Source: Desulfuromonas sp.
GTDB lineage: Bacteria; Desulfobacterota; Desulfuromonadia; Desulfuromonadales; Geothermobacteraceae
NCBI GenBank assembly: GCA_002868905.1
Contig: PKUA01000067.1
Coordinates: 1 to 57,048, forward strand
DNA length: 57,048 nt
Reading direction: 5' to 3'
Numbering within the stretch: position 1 is the first letter of the stretch; each line of letters begins with the position of its first letter. The position numbers were made by a program, and so were the translations under genes. Below the pieces are notes generated by a model that worked only from the letters and a program-made list of their open reading frames with translations, searched no databases and was not told the origin of the DNA. Below, piece by piece: positions 36,929-46,436 of this stretch.

Positions 36929-37354
36929 ATGGTTGGATTGGTCATCGCTACCCATGCCCGGCTCGGGCATGAACTGATTGCCGCTGCGGAAATGATCATC
37001 GGTCCCAGCGAGCGTGTTCGCTCTGTTACGGTTGAATCATCGATGAGTGTTGATGCGATTCGCCAGGAGTTGGGGAAGGCGGTGGTTGAAGTCGGGTCAG
37101 ATGGAGACGGCGTCTTGATTATGACCGATATGTTCGGTGGTACGCCATCAAACCTTGGTGTCGCTTTTTTGGACCCCGGAAAGGTGGAAATGGTGACCGG
37201 TGTCAATCTTCCGATGGTGCTGAAATGTCTCAACTGTCAGGAGGGTATGCCACTGCAGGAGATGGCTGCTCTGTTGCGGGCTTATGGCCAACAGAGCATT
37301 TCCCTGGTTCGGGACCTTTTAAATCCGGATTCCGATCGAAGCAAGGCCAACTGA
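36929..37354 (+). CDS. PTS mannose-class EIIA component
   Basis: 141 residues. VGLVIATHARLGHELIAAAEMIIG has the phospho-acceptor at H9 (the THG-type position of EIIA-Man). LIMTDMFGGTPSNLG and VTGVNLPMVLKCL are the family's other motifs. It receives phosphate from HPr and passes it to EIIB. ATG 36929 lies three bases after the rapZ stop. First of four contiguous mannose-class EII genes, so either a real sugar uptake system or a regulatory PTS branch. Confidence 0.93.
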   Translation: MVGLVIATHARLGHELIAAAEMIIGPSERVRSVTVESSMSVDAIRQELGKAVVEVGSDGDGVLIMTDMFGGTPSNLGVAFLDPGKVEMVTGVNLPMVLKCLNCQEGMPLQEMAALLRAYGQQSISLVRDLLNPDSDRSKAN

Positions 37355-37383
37355 AACATTTATTACGTTTAACTGGATTTGCG

Positions 37384-37890
37384 ATGAACATTGTTCTGGC
37401 ACGGGTTGATAATCGTTTGATTCACGGGCAGGTCCTGGAGGCCTGGGTCCCCCACGTTCATGCTGACTGCATCATGGTTGCCAACGATCGGATTGCTGAA
37501 GTTCCCCTGCAAAAGGCCCTGATGGAAGCGGCTGTGCCAAGCGAGATCAAGGTTGTTATCGGAAGTGTCGAGATGATAGCCGGTGAGTTGTCGAATCCCG
37601 GCTGGGAGAATTCCCGAATTCTTCTATTGTTCGAAACCTCCTATGATGCTCTGGTCGGGCATCGCATCGGCATGCAGTTCGCAGAACTGAATCTTGGCAA
37701 CATGCACGCGGAGACAGGCAAGGTCAGGTTCTCCTGTACAATTGCTCTCGGGGAGGAAGATATCAAAAACCTCGCATCCCTGGAATCCGAAGAAGGAGTT
37801 TCTATCGTCTGCAAATGCATTCCGGCCGACCGCGGCCGTCCCTGGCGGAAGCTACTCGGCAAGGATGATACGGTTGATGGGAGTTCCTGA
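37384..37890 (+). CDS. PTS mannose-class EIIB component
   Basis: 168 residues from ATG 37384. IVLARVDNRLIHGQVLEAWV carries the phospho-acceptor H14; VANDRIAEVPLQKALMEAAVP follows as in EIIB-Man/Sor. Transfers phosphate from EIIA to the incoming sugar bound by EIIC/EIID. The longer in-frame extension to 37225 is inside EIIA and is not used. Its 3' end overlaps the EIIC gene by 26 bases. Confidence 0.93.
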   Translation: MNIVLARVDNRLIHGQVLEAWVPHVHADCIMVANDRIAEVPLQKALMEAAVPSEIKVVIGSVEMIAGELSNPGWENSRILLLFETSYDALVGHRIGMQFAELNLGNMHAETGKVRFSCTIALGEEDIKNLASLESEEGVSIVCKCIPADRGRPWRKLLGKDDTVDGSS

Positions 37891-38566
37891 AGTCTGTTTG
37901 GCCGGGATGATGGCGGTTGTCGCCGGCCTTGACCGTACCGCCATGCTGCAGGTGATGGTGTCGCGTCCCCTGGTTGTCGCACCCGTTGCCGGCCTCCTGC
38001 TTGGATGCCCCGAAGAAGGTCTCCAGATCGGTTTGATGTGCGAACTGCTCTGGCTCGGAAGATTGCCGATTGGCGCCGCCATCCCTCCCGATGATACGCA
38101 AGTGGCGATAGGGGCAACCACCCTGGTTGCGATGCAGGGTTCTGCCGATGTGGGTGGATTGCCGCTGGCGCTGCTCTGCCTGCTGGTCGCCATTCCCCTG
38201 GGAAAGACGGGACAGATTTTCGACCTCAAGGCACGCCAGTGGAACGGGCGCCTGCAACAACGTTGGGATGTTTGCCTTGATGCCGGTGACCTCGGTTCCC
38301 TGGAGAAAATTCATCTTCGTGGCGTGTTAAATTTCGCCCTTGCCTCAATTGGAACGTTTCTGGTGGTCGTGCTGGTCGGATCCCCGCTGGTTGAGATGGT
38401 GAAGGGGGTGCTTTTGCCAATGTTGCAGCCGGTTGCCGGCTGGCTCCGTCTTTCACTGGTCGCAATTGGGGTCGCCGGTATTGTCGGATCGCTGAACGTT
38501 GGTCGGACCCTGACACTTTTTTGTGCTTCGTTTCTCACGGGACTTATGGTCCTTTGGCTGCTCTGA
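37865..38566 (+). CDS. PTS mannose-class EIIC component
   Basis: 233 residues, about six to seven membrane helices. LDRTAMLQVMVSRPLVVAPVAGLLLG and GLQIGLMCELLWLGRLPIGAAIPPDDT are hallmarks of EIIC-Man/Sor. ATG 37865 is chosen; ATG 37877 is an equally reasonable start, as neither has a well-spaced ribosome-binding site. Forms the membrane channel with EIID. Translation is coupled to EIIB through their overlap. Confidence 0.85.
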   Translation: MIRLMGVPEVCLAGMMAVVAGLDRTAMLQVMVSRPLVVAPVAGLLLGCPEEGLQIGLMCELLWLGRLPIGAAIPPDDTQVAIGATTLVAMQGSADVGGLPLALLCLLVAIPLGKTGQIFDLKARQWNGRLQQRWDVCLDAGDLGSLEKIHLRGVLNFALASIGTFLVVVLVGSPLVEMVKGVLLPMLQPVAGWLRLSLVAIGVAGIVGSLNVGRTLTLFCASFLTGLMVLWLL

Positions 38567-38571
38567 TCACG

Positions 38572-39327
38572 ATGGCTGACTCGACACTGACATACGGGAC
38601 TTTACGCAGGATCATGGCGAGGACTCTGCTATTGCAGGCAAGCTGGAATTTTGAGCGGCTGCAGAATCTTGGTGCCCTGTTTGCTCTGGCGCCGGGGTTG
38701 AGAAAGATTTACCGGGGCGAGGAACTGAAGGAGGCATTTCACCGCTACAGTTCCTACTTCAATACCCATCCTTTTCTCGCCTCACCGGTGATCGGCATGA
38801 TCCTCGCCCTTGAGCGGGAGCGTAAAGAAAAAAAGGCGATTGACGTAGGTGGGGATGAGTTGCGCAAGATGGTCATGGCGCCGTATGCCGCTATGGGAGA
38901 TGCTCTTTTCTGGGGGGGTATGCGCCCTCTCGCGGCCGGTGCAGCCTTGTTAGTCGCAGTCAAAGGCTCTTTCTGGGCACCGGTTGTGTTGCTGACGATT
39001 TTCAACCTGCCGCATGTCTGGTTTCGCTGGGTTGGGTTGCGTCTTGGTTACCGGCTTGGGTTGGGGATGTTGCCGCGAATACAGAAATGGCGCATTCCAG
39101 ACTTGGCGGTCCGGATCAAGGAGACGACCATCGTCCTGCTCGGCGGGGCCTGTGCTTACCTGTTCGCCATAACGGCGCGCCAGGATGAGGTCGCGACCGG
39201 ATGGGGGTTGCTGCTGCTGCCGGTGATTGTTTTCATGTCTTATCTGACCCGCAAGGGGTTTTCTATCCTTGCGCTGGTGTTCTGTTCGGCCGCTTTTTGG
39301 GTTCTGGCCGGCGTTTTGATGAAGTAA
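38572..39327 (+). CDS. PTS mannose-class EIID component
   Basis: 251 residues. LLLQASWNFERLQNLGALFALAPGL is the diagnostic EIID-Man start, followed by NTHPFLASPVIGMILALERE, APYAAMGDALFWGGMRPLAA, and C-terminal hydrophobic helices. Pairs with EIIC. ATG 38572 is five bases after the EIIC stop; the frame is open to a TTG at 38521, but the conserved part starts after 38600. With EIIA, EIIB and EIIC this makes a complete mannose-class permease. Confidence 0.92.
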   Translation: MADSTLTYGTLRRIMARTLLLQASWNFERLQNLGALFALAPGLRKIYRGEELKEAFHRYSSYFNTHPFLASPVIGMILALERERKEKKAIDVGGDELRKMVMAPYAAMGDALFWGGMRPLAAGAALLVAVKGSFWAPVVLLTIFNLPHVWFRWVGLRLGYRLGLGMLPRIQKWRIPDLAVRIKETTIVLLGGACAYLFAITARQDEVATGWGLLLLPVIVFMSYLTRKGFSILALVFCSAAFWVLAGVLMK

Positions 39328-39347
39328 CGGAGGGGTGATAAATAACG

Positions 39348-39614
39348 ATGCTGGAGACAACTCTGAAAATTCCGAATCGCCTTGGTTTGCATGCCCGGGC
39401 TGCCGCACAGCTGGTTCAGACGGCCAATAGCTTCAAATCCGAGGTGCTTGTGCGAAAAGAGGACCTGGAGGTGAACGGGAAGAGTATCATGGGAATTCTG
39501 ATGCTGGCGGCACCGCAGGGGAGCCGCATTTCGATTAGTGTTCACGGAGAGGATGAGCAGGAGGCCATTCAGGCTCTTACGGAACTGGTGAATGACGGCT
39601 TCGGTGAAATGTGA
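39348..39614 (+). CDS. ptsH: phosphocarrier protein HPr
   Basis: 88 residues. H15 in NRLGLHARAAAQLV is the EI-dependent site and S46 in NGKSIMGILML is the HprK site; both are intact, so dual phosphorylation is possible. GGAGGGG lies upstream of ATG 39348. It overlaps the open frame of ptsI but not its preferred start. Central donor for the EIIA-Man and EIIA-Ntr proteins encoded upstream. Confidence 0.96.
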   Translation: MLETTLKIPNRLGLHARAAAQLVQTANSFKSEVLVRKEDLEVNGKSIMGILMLAAPQGSRISISVHGEDEQEAIQALTELVNDGFGEM

Positions 39615-39630
39615 CATAGCACAGGACACC

Positions 39631-41379
39631 ATGCTGATCGGTATCGGGGTCTCGCCCGGGGTCAGTATTGGTGAAGCCTACCTGATGCGTCGTGCCAAGA
39701 TGGCCGCGATCGAGCGTTCGATCGAGGGCCGGGATGTTGCGGGGGAGGTGCAGGCTTTTCGGGACGCCCTTGAGCAATCCCGTGGTCAGTTACATGAGGT
39801 CAAAAGGAAAGTCCAATCTCAGGTCTCATCAGACCATCTGTACATTCTCGATGCCCACCTGATGATTCTCGATGATCCGATGTTGATCGACGAGACCATC
39901 ACCACTATCCAGAAGGAACAGGTCAATGCCGAAGGAGCCCTGCAGCGATCGCTGCAGAAGTTTCGGCGCGTCTTCGATGAGATCGAGGACGAGTACTTGC
40001 GCGAACGTGGATCGGATATCGAAGCCGTAGGTGACCGGATTCTGCGCAATCTGATGGGTGAATCGCAATTCTCACTTACCGGGATCATGCGCCAGGCCGT
40101 CGTCGTGGCGCACGACCTCTCCCCCGCAGACACGGTCCAGATTGATAAGCGGAAGATCCTCGGGTTCGTAACCGACCTGGGGGGACGTACTTCGCACACG
40201 GCTATTCTGGCGCGATCTCTCGGAATTCCGGCAGTTGTCGGCCTGGAAAATGCCACCAGCCTGGTTCCGGGCAGTACGCCGATGATTATAGACGGCAGCA
40301 GCGGCACGGTAATCCTTAATCCTTCCACCGAAACTTTCCGTGAATATCTTAAAAAGAAGCAGGCGTTTGAATATTTCGAACAAGAGCTTCTCAGTTATCG
40401 TGACCTGCCCGCCGTCACCGAAGACGGTTATCGGCTGACCCTGAAGGGGAACGTTGAACTCCCGGAGGAAGTTGCGGCCACAATGAACCACGGTGGGGAA
40501 GGGATCGGGCTTTTTCGAACCGAATTCCTGTTTCTGGGGCAGGAGTCACCGCCGAGCGAGGAAGAACAGTTTTTGCTCTATCGCGACCTGGTCAAGAAAA
40601 TGGCGCCCCATTCGGTGACCATCCGTACCCTTGATATCGGTGGGGACAAGTATGCGCCGGATATCAACCTCGTAGATGAAGCGAATCCGGCTCTCGGATT
40701 GCGAGGTGTCCGTTTTTCCCTGACCGAACGCCGTATGCTGGAAACCCAACTTCGGGCCATTCTGCGTGCCTCTGCTTTCGGCCCGGTTCGCATCATGTTT
40801 CCAATGATCTCAGGGGTTGCTGAGGTCAGAGCTTGTCGTGCCATGATCAGGCAAATCATGGAAACCTTGGAGCAAAAAGGAATTCCTTTCGATCCAGCAA
40901 CCGAAGTCGGCATCATGATCGAGACCCCCTCGGCGGTACTGATAGCCGATTTCCTGGCGCAGGAAGTCGATTTTTTTTCTGTCGGGACCAATGACCTGAT
41001 TCAATACTGTCTGGCGGTTGATCGGGGGAACGAACATGTCGCTTATCTCTACGAACCACTTCATCCTGCGATTCTCAGAGCGTTGGCGTCGATTTGCAAA
41101 GCGGGTCGAGAGGCTGAGATCGAAGTGGCAATGTGCGGTGAAATGTCCTCTGACCCCCTCTACCTGCTGATCCTTATCGGCCTCGGTTTTACGGAACTCT
41201 CCATGAATGCTCCGTGCATTTCAAGAGTGAAGAGGGTGCTGCGCCGCCTGCGCCAGGCCGATGCCGGGCCTTTCCTGGAAAAAGCCATGCAAATGAGAAC
41301 CGCCGCCGAGGTGGCCTCCCTGGCAGACCGGGAAATGACCGCTCTGCTCCCCGATATTTTCGAGGAAGCATTGATCTGA
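39631..41379 (+). CDS. ptsI: PTS enzyme I (phosphoenolpyruvate-protein phosphotransferase)
   Basis: 582 residues from ATG 39631, which has AGGA five bases upstream. This start puts the active histidine at 189 (GGRTSHTAILARS), the classical number. In-frame ATG 39592 is less likely. Other motifs: LIGIGVSPGVSIGEAY, GIGLFRTEFLFL, LDIGGDKY, FFSVGTNDLIQYCLAVDR with the catalytic Cys in VAMCGEMS. Takes phosphate from PEP to HPr, linking PTS output to the PEP/pyruvate ratio. Confidence 0.96.
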   Translation: MLIGIGVSPGVSIGEAYLMRRAKMAAIERSIEGRDVAGEVQAFRDALEQSRGQLHEVKRKVQSQVSSDHLYILDAHLMILDDPMLIDETITTIQKEQVNAEGALQRSLQKFRRVFDEIEDEYLRERGSDIEAVGDRILRNLMGESQFSLTGIMRQAVVVAHDLSPADTVQIDKRKILGFVTDLGGRTSHTAILARSLGIPAVVGLENATSLVPGSTPMIIDGSSGTVILNPSTETFREYLKKKQAFEYFEQELLSYRDLPAVTEDGYRLTLKGNVELPEEVAATMNHGGEGIGLFRTEFLFLGQESPPSEEEQFLLYRDLVKKMAPHSVTIRTLDIGGDKYAPDINLVDEANPALGLRGVRFSLTERRMLETQLRAILRASAFGPVRIMFPMISGVAEVRACRAMIRQIMETLEQKGIPFDPATEVGIMIETPSAVLIADFLAQEVDFFSVGTNDLIQYCLAVDRGNEHVAYLYEPLHPAILRALASICKAGREAEIEVAMCGEMSSDPLYLLILIGLGFTELSMNAPCISRVKRVLRRLRQADAGPFLEKAMQMRTAAEVASLADREMTALLPDIFEEALI

Positions 41380-41414
41380 CAGGACTTTTGAACTGTCGAA
41401 GCCGAATCTTCCGG

Positions 41415-41443
41415 TTGACAATTCGTTCGATTCTTCTTATCGT
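41415..41443 (+). promoter_or_regulatory. promoter of metK
   Basis: TTGACA (41415-41420), 17-base spacer, TATCGT (41438-41443). The leader of about 35 bases is too short for a SAM riboswitch; GTGGAGGAT provides the ribosome-binding site. Confidence 0.65.
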
Positions 41444-41484
41444 TGCGTGTTTTTTGATCTCTCAAGTAGTGGAGGATTAAGTAT

Positions 41485-42654
41485 ATGGGTATGACCGATT
41501 TTCTGTTTACGTCTGAATCCGTCAGTGAAGGGCACCCCGACAAGGTTGCTGACCAAATTTCAGATGCCATTCTCGATGGCATCCTGACGCAGGACACCAA
41601 GGCGAGGGTTGCCTGCGAAACCCTGGTGACGACCGGAATGGCAATGATCGCCGGCGAAATCACCACCAGTGCCTATGTCGATATGCCGGAGATCGTGCGG
41701 CAGACGATCAAGGAGATCGGCTACAATGACTCGGCCATGGGGTTTGATTATGAAACCTGTGCGGTTTTAACCAGCATCGATCGTCAATCGCCCGATATCT
41801 CCCAGGGAGTGAGCGAAGGGGAGGGGCTGTTTAAAGACCAGGGTGCGGGTGACCAGGGTCTCATGTTCGGCTATGCCTGCAACGAGACCAGCGTCCTGAT
41901 GCCGATGCCGATCGTCTATGCTCATCAGTTGACCAAACGGCTGGCCGATGTGCGCAAGAGTGGTCTGCTCCCTTTCCTTCGGCCCGACAGCAAGTCTCAG
42001 GTTTCGGTGCAGTATATCAACGACAAGCCGATTCGCGTCGATACCGTGGTTGTTTCCTCACAGCACAACCCTGAGGTGACATACGACAATCTCAAAGAGG
42101 CGATTATCGAAGAGGTCGTTAAGAAGGTCGTTCCGGCAGAAATGTTGGATGAAAAAACCAAGTTCTTCATCAACCCGACCGGACGTTTCGTCGTCGGTGG
42201 TCCCATGGGGGATTGCGGACTGACCGGTCGCAAGATAATCGTCGATACTTACGGTGGGCAGGGGTCCCATGGCGGCGGCGCCTTTAGCGGCAAGGACCCT
42301 TCCAAGGTCGATCGAAGCGCCTCCTACATGGCCCGCTATGTTGCCAAGAACCTTGTGGCTGCCGGTCTGGCCGACAAGTGCGAAGTCCAGCTTGCCTATG
42401 CCATCGGGGTCGCCGAGCCGGTTTCTGTCATGATCAACACCTTTGGAACCGGCAAGATACCATCCAACGATATCGCTCGAATCGCGCAGGAAGAGTTCGA
42501 TATGCGTCCCTCTGGAATTATTGAGACACTTGACCTGTTGCGCCCGATTTATCGTAAAACAGCCGCCTACGGCCATTTCGGTCGTGAAGAGCCGGAATTC
42601 ACCTGGGAGAAAACCGATCGTGTCGACTCCTTGCGCAAACGGGCCGGAATCTGA
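41485..42654 (+). CDS. metK: S-adenosylmethionine synthetase
   Basis: 389 residues. [32 protein letters not shown], and [21 protein letters not shown] are the three MetK signatures. Makes SAM from methionine and ATP. GGAGG lies nine bases before ATG 41485. A strong terminator follows. The SAM-cycle partner ahcY and its SahR-like regulator are about 1.2 kb downstream. Confidence 0.97.
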   Translation: MGMTDFLFTSESVSEGHPDKVADQISDAILDGILTQDTKARVACETLVTTGMAMIAGEITTSAYVDMPEIVRQTIKEIGYNDSAMGFDYETCAVLTSIDRQSPDISQGVSEGEGLFKDQGAGDQGLMFGYACNETSVLMPMPIVYAHQLTKRLADVRKSGLLPFLRPDSKSQVSVQYINDKPIRVDTVVVSSQHNPEVTYDNLKEAIIEEVVKKVVPAEMLDEKTKFFINPTGRFVVGGPMGDCGLTGRKIIVDTYGGQGSHGGGAFSGKDPSKVDRSASYMARYVAKNLVAAGLADKCEVQLAYAIGVAEPVSVMINTFGTGKIPSNDIARIAQEEFDMRPSGIIETLDLLRPIYRKTAAYGHFGREEPEFTWEKTDRVDSLRKRAGI

Positions 42655-42680
42655 CCCTGTTGTTATTTAGAGGATATTGA

Positions 42681-42715
42681 ACAAGGCGGGTCGGAAGACC
42701 CGCCTTTGTTTTTTT
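42681..42715 (+). terminator. Rho-independent terminator of metK
   Basis: Stem ACAAGGCGGGTC / GACCCGCCTTTGT (one bulged T), loop GGAA, then seven T. It ends three bases before the ATG of the next gene. Confidence 0.9.
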
Positions 42716-42718
42716 GTG

Positions 42719-43789
42719 ATGGAAAAACCAATCTTATCCATTATCGTTCCTGTATTAAACGAGGCCGCGGAGGTTCAGGGTTTTCTTGACTGTCTGACCA
42801 TGCAGGAAGATATCCGGTTCGAGGTTGTCTTCTGTGATGGCGGGTCGATTGACGGAACCCTGGACATGTTTGATGCGGCAGCTGGTGAAAGCCGTTTTCC
42901 AATCCGAACCATCGCCGGAAAGCCAGGTCGAGCCCGTCAGATGAATGCCGGAGCCAGCGTCGCAACCGGTAAATTCCTGCTTTTTCTCCACATCGATTCC
43001 CGTTTTCGCGACAACTATGCCTTAAATCAAGGGCTTCAGATGCTGCAGAGGTCAGTTGAGAGCTCTTCCCGGCCCGTCGCCGGCCGATTTCGACTTCGCT
43101 TCGACACGACAGACCGTGACCTGGCAGAGCAATTGTATTTCTGGGAGTGGAAAGCCCGCCTGAACAGGCCTGAGTGCATTCATGGCGATCAGGGGTTTTT
43201 GTTAACAAAAGCTGACTTTGCCGCATTGGGCCCGTTCGATGAATCGTTGCCGCTGGCTGAAGATTCGGCATTCGCGGAAGGGTTTCGGCGGGTTGGTCGC
43301 TGGATACTGCTCCCGGCTGAAATTTTGACCTCGGCACGGCGTTTCGCCCTGGAGGGTGTGCGGGAACGTCAGACGCTCAATGCATTGCTGATGAATTTTG
43401 TTGCGATCGGCTGGGATCGGTTTTTCGAAGCGGCAACCGATATTTATCGGCAACAAGACCGTGCCACCCGACTCCGACTTCCCCCCTATCTTGAACTGAT
43501 CCAAAAACTATTGGCCGAACACGACTGGAAGAGTCGGTTGCGCCTTTGGTACCGGACCGGTGTCTACGTTCGACCCAATGCCTGGCAAATCGCTTTTCAA
43601 TTCGACGTGTATCGAGCGCGTCGCCAGCACCTCCCTCCCGGAGTTTCGACAACTCCGTGTCTGAATTTTCATGATCGCTGGTTTGACCGGATCACCGACA
43701 ACCGTGTCGGCAACCTTGTGTCCGCGCTCTTGACCAGGGCTTGGTTTTCGCTCCTGGCAAGGCGGGAAAGACGGGTCGCTCAGGACTGA
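42719..43789 (+). CDS. family 2 glycosyltransferase, rSAM/selenodomain-associated (TIGR04283-like)
   Basis: 356 residues from ATG 42719. ILSIIVPVLNEAAEVQGFLD, VVFCDGGSIDGT, KPGRARQMNAGA and FLLFLHIDSRF match the short TIGR04283-type GT2 proteins; there is a C-terminal extension of about 100 residues. Donor and acceptor are unknown. There is no ribosome-binding site, and the ATG follows the T run of the metK terminator, so translation probably needs a read-through transcript or an unseen internal signal. Confidence 0.8.
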   Translation: MEKPILSIIVPVLNEAAEVQGFLDCLTMQEDIRFEVVFCDGGSIDGTLDMFDAAAGESRFPIRTIAGKPGRARQMNAGASVATGKFLLFLHIDSRFRDNYALNQGLQMLQRSVESSSRPVAGRFRLRFDTTDRDLAEQLYFWEWKARLNRPECIHGDQGFLLTKADFAALGPFDESLPLAEDSAFAEGFRRVGRWILLPAEILTSARRFALEGVRERQTLNALLMNFVAIGWDRFFEAATDIYRQQDRATRLRLPPYLELIQKLLAEHDWKSRLRLWYRTGVYVRPNAWQIAFQFDVYRARRQHLPPGVSTTPCLNFHDRWFDRITDNRVGNLVSALLTRAWFSLLARRERRVAQD

Positions 43790-43876
43790 AAAGAATCTTT
43801 ACCCTGTCTTGACGTGGAGCCTCGCCTGTGGTAAATCAGGAAAAACGGATCTATAAAAATCACTGAAAGTTGATTT

Positions 43877-44824
43877 ATGCTCCAGGTTTTCAAGGCTCTT
43901 GCCGACCCAACCCGTCTTCGGTTGCTTGCGCTGCTGACACACGGCGAACTCTCGGTTCAGGATATAACGACGGCCCTCGACATGGGACAGTCGCGTATAT
44001 CGCGCCACCTCAAGATACTGTTCCAAGCCGAACTCATCTCGCAGCAGAAACAAGGAACCTGGAGTTATTATCGTCTTCATGTCGGGCAGGAGCTGTTTGC
44101 CAGGATATGGCCGTTGTTAAGGGAGAAGTTCGACCATGACCCCCTCTACCGGGAGGACGCTTCAAACCTGGTTCGGCTTTTGGAGTCTCGCCGGCAACAG
44201 AGTCGGGAATTTTTTGATCAGCATGCCAGGCGCTGGGATGAGCTAAGCAGCAATTTGTTGCCGACTTCGGATTATCTCACGGAATTGCGAAGACGCATCG
44301 GATCCCCGACATCGTTGCTTGAAATCGGGGTCGGAACCGGCGCGTTGCTCCAGGAATTGGCAGGCGACATATCGCGACTGATCGGGATCGATCAATCGGC
44401 TGCCATGTTGGAGGAGGCGCGAAGTCGACTTGAGAAAGCCGGGATCAGGCATGCCGACCTTCGCCTCGGGGATATGGAGAACCTCCTGCTCGGCGATATT
44501 CAGGTTGATACCATCGTCTTAAATATGGTTCTTCACCATGCGGAGCAGCCACTGCTGGTTCTTAAAAAGATGGTACAGGCGTTGCGTCCCGGCGGGATGT
44601 TGGTGATCGCCGACTACCTTGAGCATAAGCATGATTGGGTGCGGCAGGCCCTGGCTGATGTCTGGCTCGGTTTTACCACGGATACTCTGCTTGCCTGGCT
44701 CGATGAAGTGGGCTTGCAGCAACTTGAGGCTGAAGTGACAGCACAGGATTCAAAAAAACAGTCGGTCGTTCTTGTTTCCGGAGTCCGACCTGAAACAACA
44801 GTGGAAACCAAAGGAGAAGAATGA
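43877..44824 (+). CDS. ArsR-family regulator fused to a SAM methyltransferase (SahR-like)
   Basis: 315 residues. ArsR winged helix about 1-90 ([33 protein letters not shown]). Class I methyltransferase domain about 110-290 with motif [16 protein letters not shown] and the VLHHAEQP and [15 protein letters not shown] motifs. This fusion next to ahcY resembles SahR, an ArsR-type regulator of the SAM cycle that responds to S-adenosylhomocysteine. Family and context support this, but the effector is not shown here. It overlaps ahcY (ATGATG/TGA). A weak TTGACG promoter lies at about 43819. Confidence 0.85.
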   Translation: MLQVFKALADPTRLRLLALLTHGELSVQDITTALDMGQSRISRHLKILFQAELISQQKQGTWSYYRLHVGQELFARIWPLLREKFDHDPLYREDASNLVRLLESRRQQSREFFDQHARRWDELSSNLLPTSDYLTELRRRIGSPTSLLEIGVGTGALLQELAGDISRLIGIDQSAAMLEEARSRLEKAGIRHADLRLGDMENLLLGDIQVDTIVLNMVLHHAEQPLLVLKKMVQALRPGGMLVIADYLEHKHDWVRQALADVWLGFTTDTLLAWLDEVGLQQLEAEVTAQDSKKQSVVLVSGVRPETTVETKGEE

Positions 44825-46260
44825 TGGCGGATACGAAAATCAATGATTTCAAGGTCAAAGATATCTCGCTGGCACCCTACGGTCGGCGTGAAATCGAATT
44901 GGCGGAAGTTGAAATGCCGGGTCTCATGGCATTGCGAGAGGAGTATGCCGGAGCGAAACCGCTCGCCGGTGCACGAATTACCGGTTCGCTGCATATGACG
45001 ATTCAGACGGCAGTCTTGATCGAAACCCTGATCGTCCTCGGTGCCGAGGTTCGATGGGCCTCCTGTAATATCTTTTCGACCCAGGACCATGCCGCCGCTG
45101 CAATCGCCGCTACGGGCGTTCCCGTGTTTGCCTGGAAAGGTGAGACTCTGAAGGAATACTGGTGGTGTACGGAACAGGCCTTGACCTGGCCGGATGGACA
45201 ATTGCCGAACATGATTCTCGATGATGGTGGTGACGCGACCATGATGGTCCTGAAGGGGGCTGAATGGGAGCAGAGCGGTGTCCCGGCGCTGCAGGAGGAC
45301 GATCCGGAAGACTGGGTCGAACTGGTCGAATGCCTGCGCGAATCCATTGCCGGTGACGGCAGTAAATGGTCGTCGATTCAGGACTCCATCAAGGGAGTTA
45401 CGGAAGAGACCACGACGGGCGTACACCGTCTCTATCAGATGCAACGGGATGGAGAACTCCCTTTCCCCGCAATGAATGTCAACGATTCGGTCACGAAGAG
45501 CAAGTTCGATAATATTTACGGTTGCCGACATTCCCTCGTGGATGGCATCATGCGCGCCACGGATGTCATGCTCTCCGGTAAAGTTGCCGTTGTCTGCGGA
45601 TATGGCGATGTCGGAAAAGGTTGCTGTCAGTCTTTGCGTGGCCAGGGAGCACGCGTTATCGTCACCGAAATCGATCCGATCTGCGCCCTGCAGGCTCTCA
45701 TGGAGGGTTACGAGGTCAAGACTCTGGAAGATGTGGTTGATGAAGGGGATATTTTTGTCACGACAACCGGCAATTATCATATTATCCGGGCTGATCACAT
45801 GCAAAGGATGAAGCATAATGCAATTGTCGGCAATATTGGTCATTTCGATAACGAAATCGATATGGCAGGGCTCGGGAAGGTTCAGGGCATTGAGAAAATT
45901 AATCTGAAGAATCCCCAGGAGCATGGAAACCAGGTTGACCAATGGGTCTTTCCTGACGGCCATGCGGTGATCGTCCTGGCAGAAGGCCGCTTGCTTAATC
46001 TCGGTTGCGCAACCGGGCATCCTTCGTTTGTGATGTCCAATAGCTTCAGTAATCAGGTTATTGCCCAGATCGAACTTTTCTCCCGGGGGGATGAGTACGA
46101 AAACAAGGTCTACGTGTTGCCCAAAATTCTCGATGAAAAAGTTGCCCGCCTCCATCTGGAAATGCTCGGAGCGAGATTGACGACCTTGACGAAACAGCAG
46201 GCAGATTATATCGGTGTCCCGGTGGATGGGCCCTACAAAGTGGACCATTATCGCTATTGA
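44821..46260 (+). CDS. ahcY: adenosylhomocysteinase
   Basis: 479 residues. [50 protein letters not shown], the Rossmann [16 protein letters not shown] and [11 protein letters not shown] are all SahH signatures; the C-terminus YKVDHYRY is standard. Hydrolyses SAH to adenosine and homocysteine. AAGGAG sits four bases before ATG 44821 and seven before ATG 44824, so the second may be the true start. It ends at a strong terminator. Confidence 0.96.
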   Translation: MMADTKINDFKVKDISLAPYGRREIELAEVEMPGLMALREEYAGAKPLAGARITGSLHMTIQTAVLIETLIVLGAEVRWASCNIFSTQDHAAAAIAATGVPVFAWKGETLKEYWWCTEQALTWPDGQLPNMILDDGGDATMMVLKGAEWEQSGVPALQEDDPEDWVELVECLRESIAGDGSKWSSIQDSIKGVTEETTTGVHRLYQMQRDGELPFPAMNVNDSVTKSKFDNIYGCRHSLVDGIMRATDVMLSGKVAVVCGYGDVGKGCCQSLRGQGARVIVTEIDPICALQALMEGYEVKTLEDVVDEGDIFVTTTGNYHIIRADHMQRMKHNAIVGNIGHFDNEIDMAGLGKVQGIEKINLKNPQEHGNQVDQWVFPDGHAVIVLAEGRLLNLGCATGHPSFVMSNSFSNQVIAQIELFSRGDEYENKVYVLPKILDEKVARLHLEMLGARLTTLTKQQADYIGVPVDGPYKVDHYRY

Positions 46261-46298
46261 ACTATTGACTTGAGTCCGACACGGACGGTTCAATTTGA

Positions 46299-46337
46299 AA
46301 GCCACCTCTTGACCAACGGTCGGGGTGGCTTTTTTTT
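46299..46337 (+). terminator. Rho-independent terminator of ahcY
   Basis: AAGCCACC / GGTGGCTT outer stem with an inner GACC-AAC-GGTC hairpin, followed by eight T ending at 46337. Confidence 0.9.
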
Positions 46338-46370
46338 ATTGAAAAGATTGATTTTAAACAATATTCAGAT

Positions 46371-46436
46371 TTGACTAAGAATGTGAAATTGTATAAATTT
46401 ATCAGTATGGAAACTTGCTTATGAAAAACATTTCAT
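46371..46436 (+). promoter_or_regulatory. promoter and inverted repeat upstream of the hybrid kinase
   Basis: TTGACT (46371-46376), 15-base spacer, TATAAA (46392-46397), then the inverted repeat ATGAAA-AACA-TTTCAT (46421-46436) just past the predicted start site. The 200-base leader to 46607 is AT-rich at first, then mixed; no riboswitch fold was recognised. Rest of gap 46261-46606: terminator only. Confidence 0.45.

Noticed and set aside
41444-41484. SAM riboswitch upstream of metK
   Set aside because: With the promoter at 41415-41443 the leader is about 35 bases, too short for any known SAM riboswitch, and no hairpin/terminator pair is seen.
44614-46305. 563-codon open frame on the minus strand opposite ahcY
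   Set aside because: ahcY is conserved along its full length; the antisense product shows no family features.
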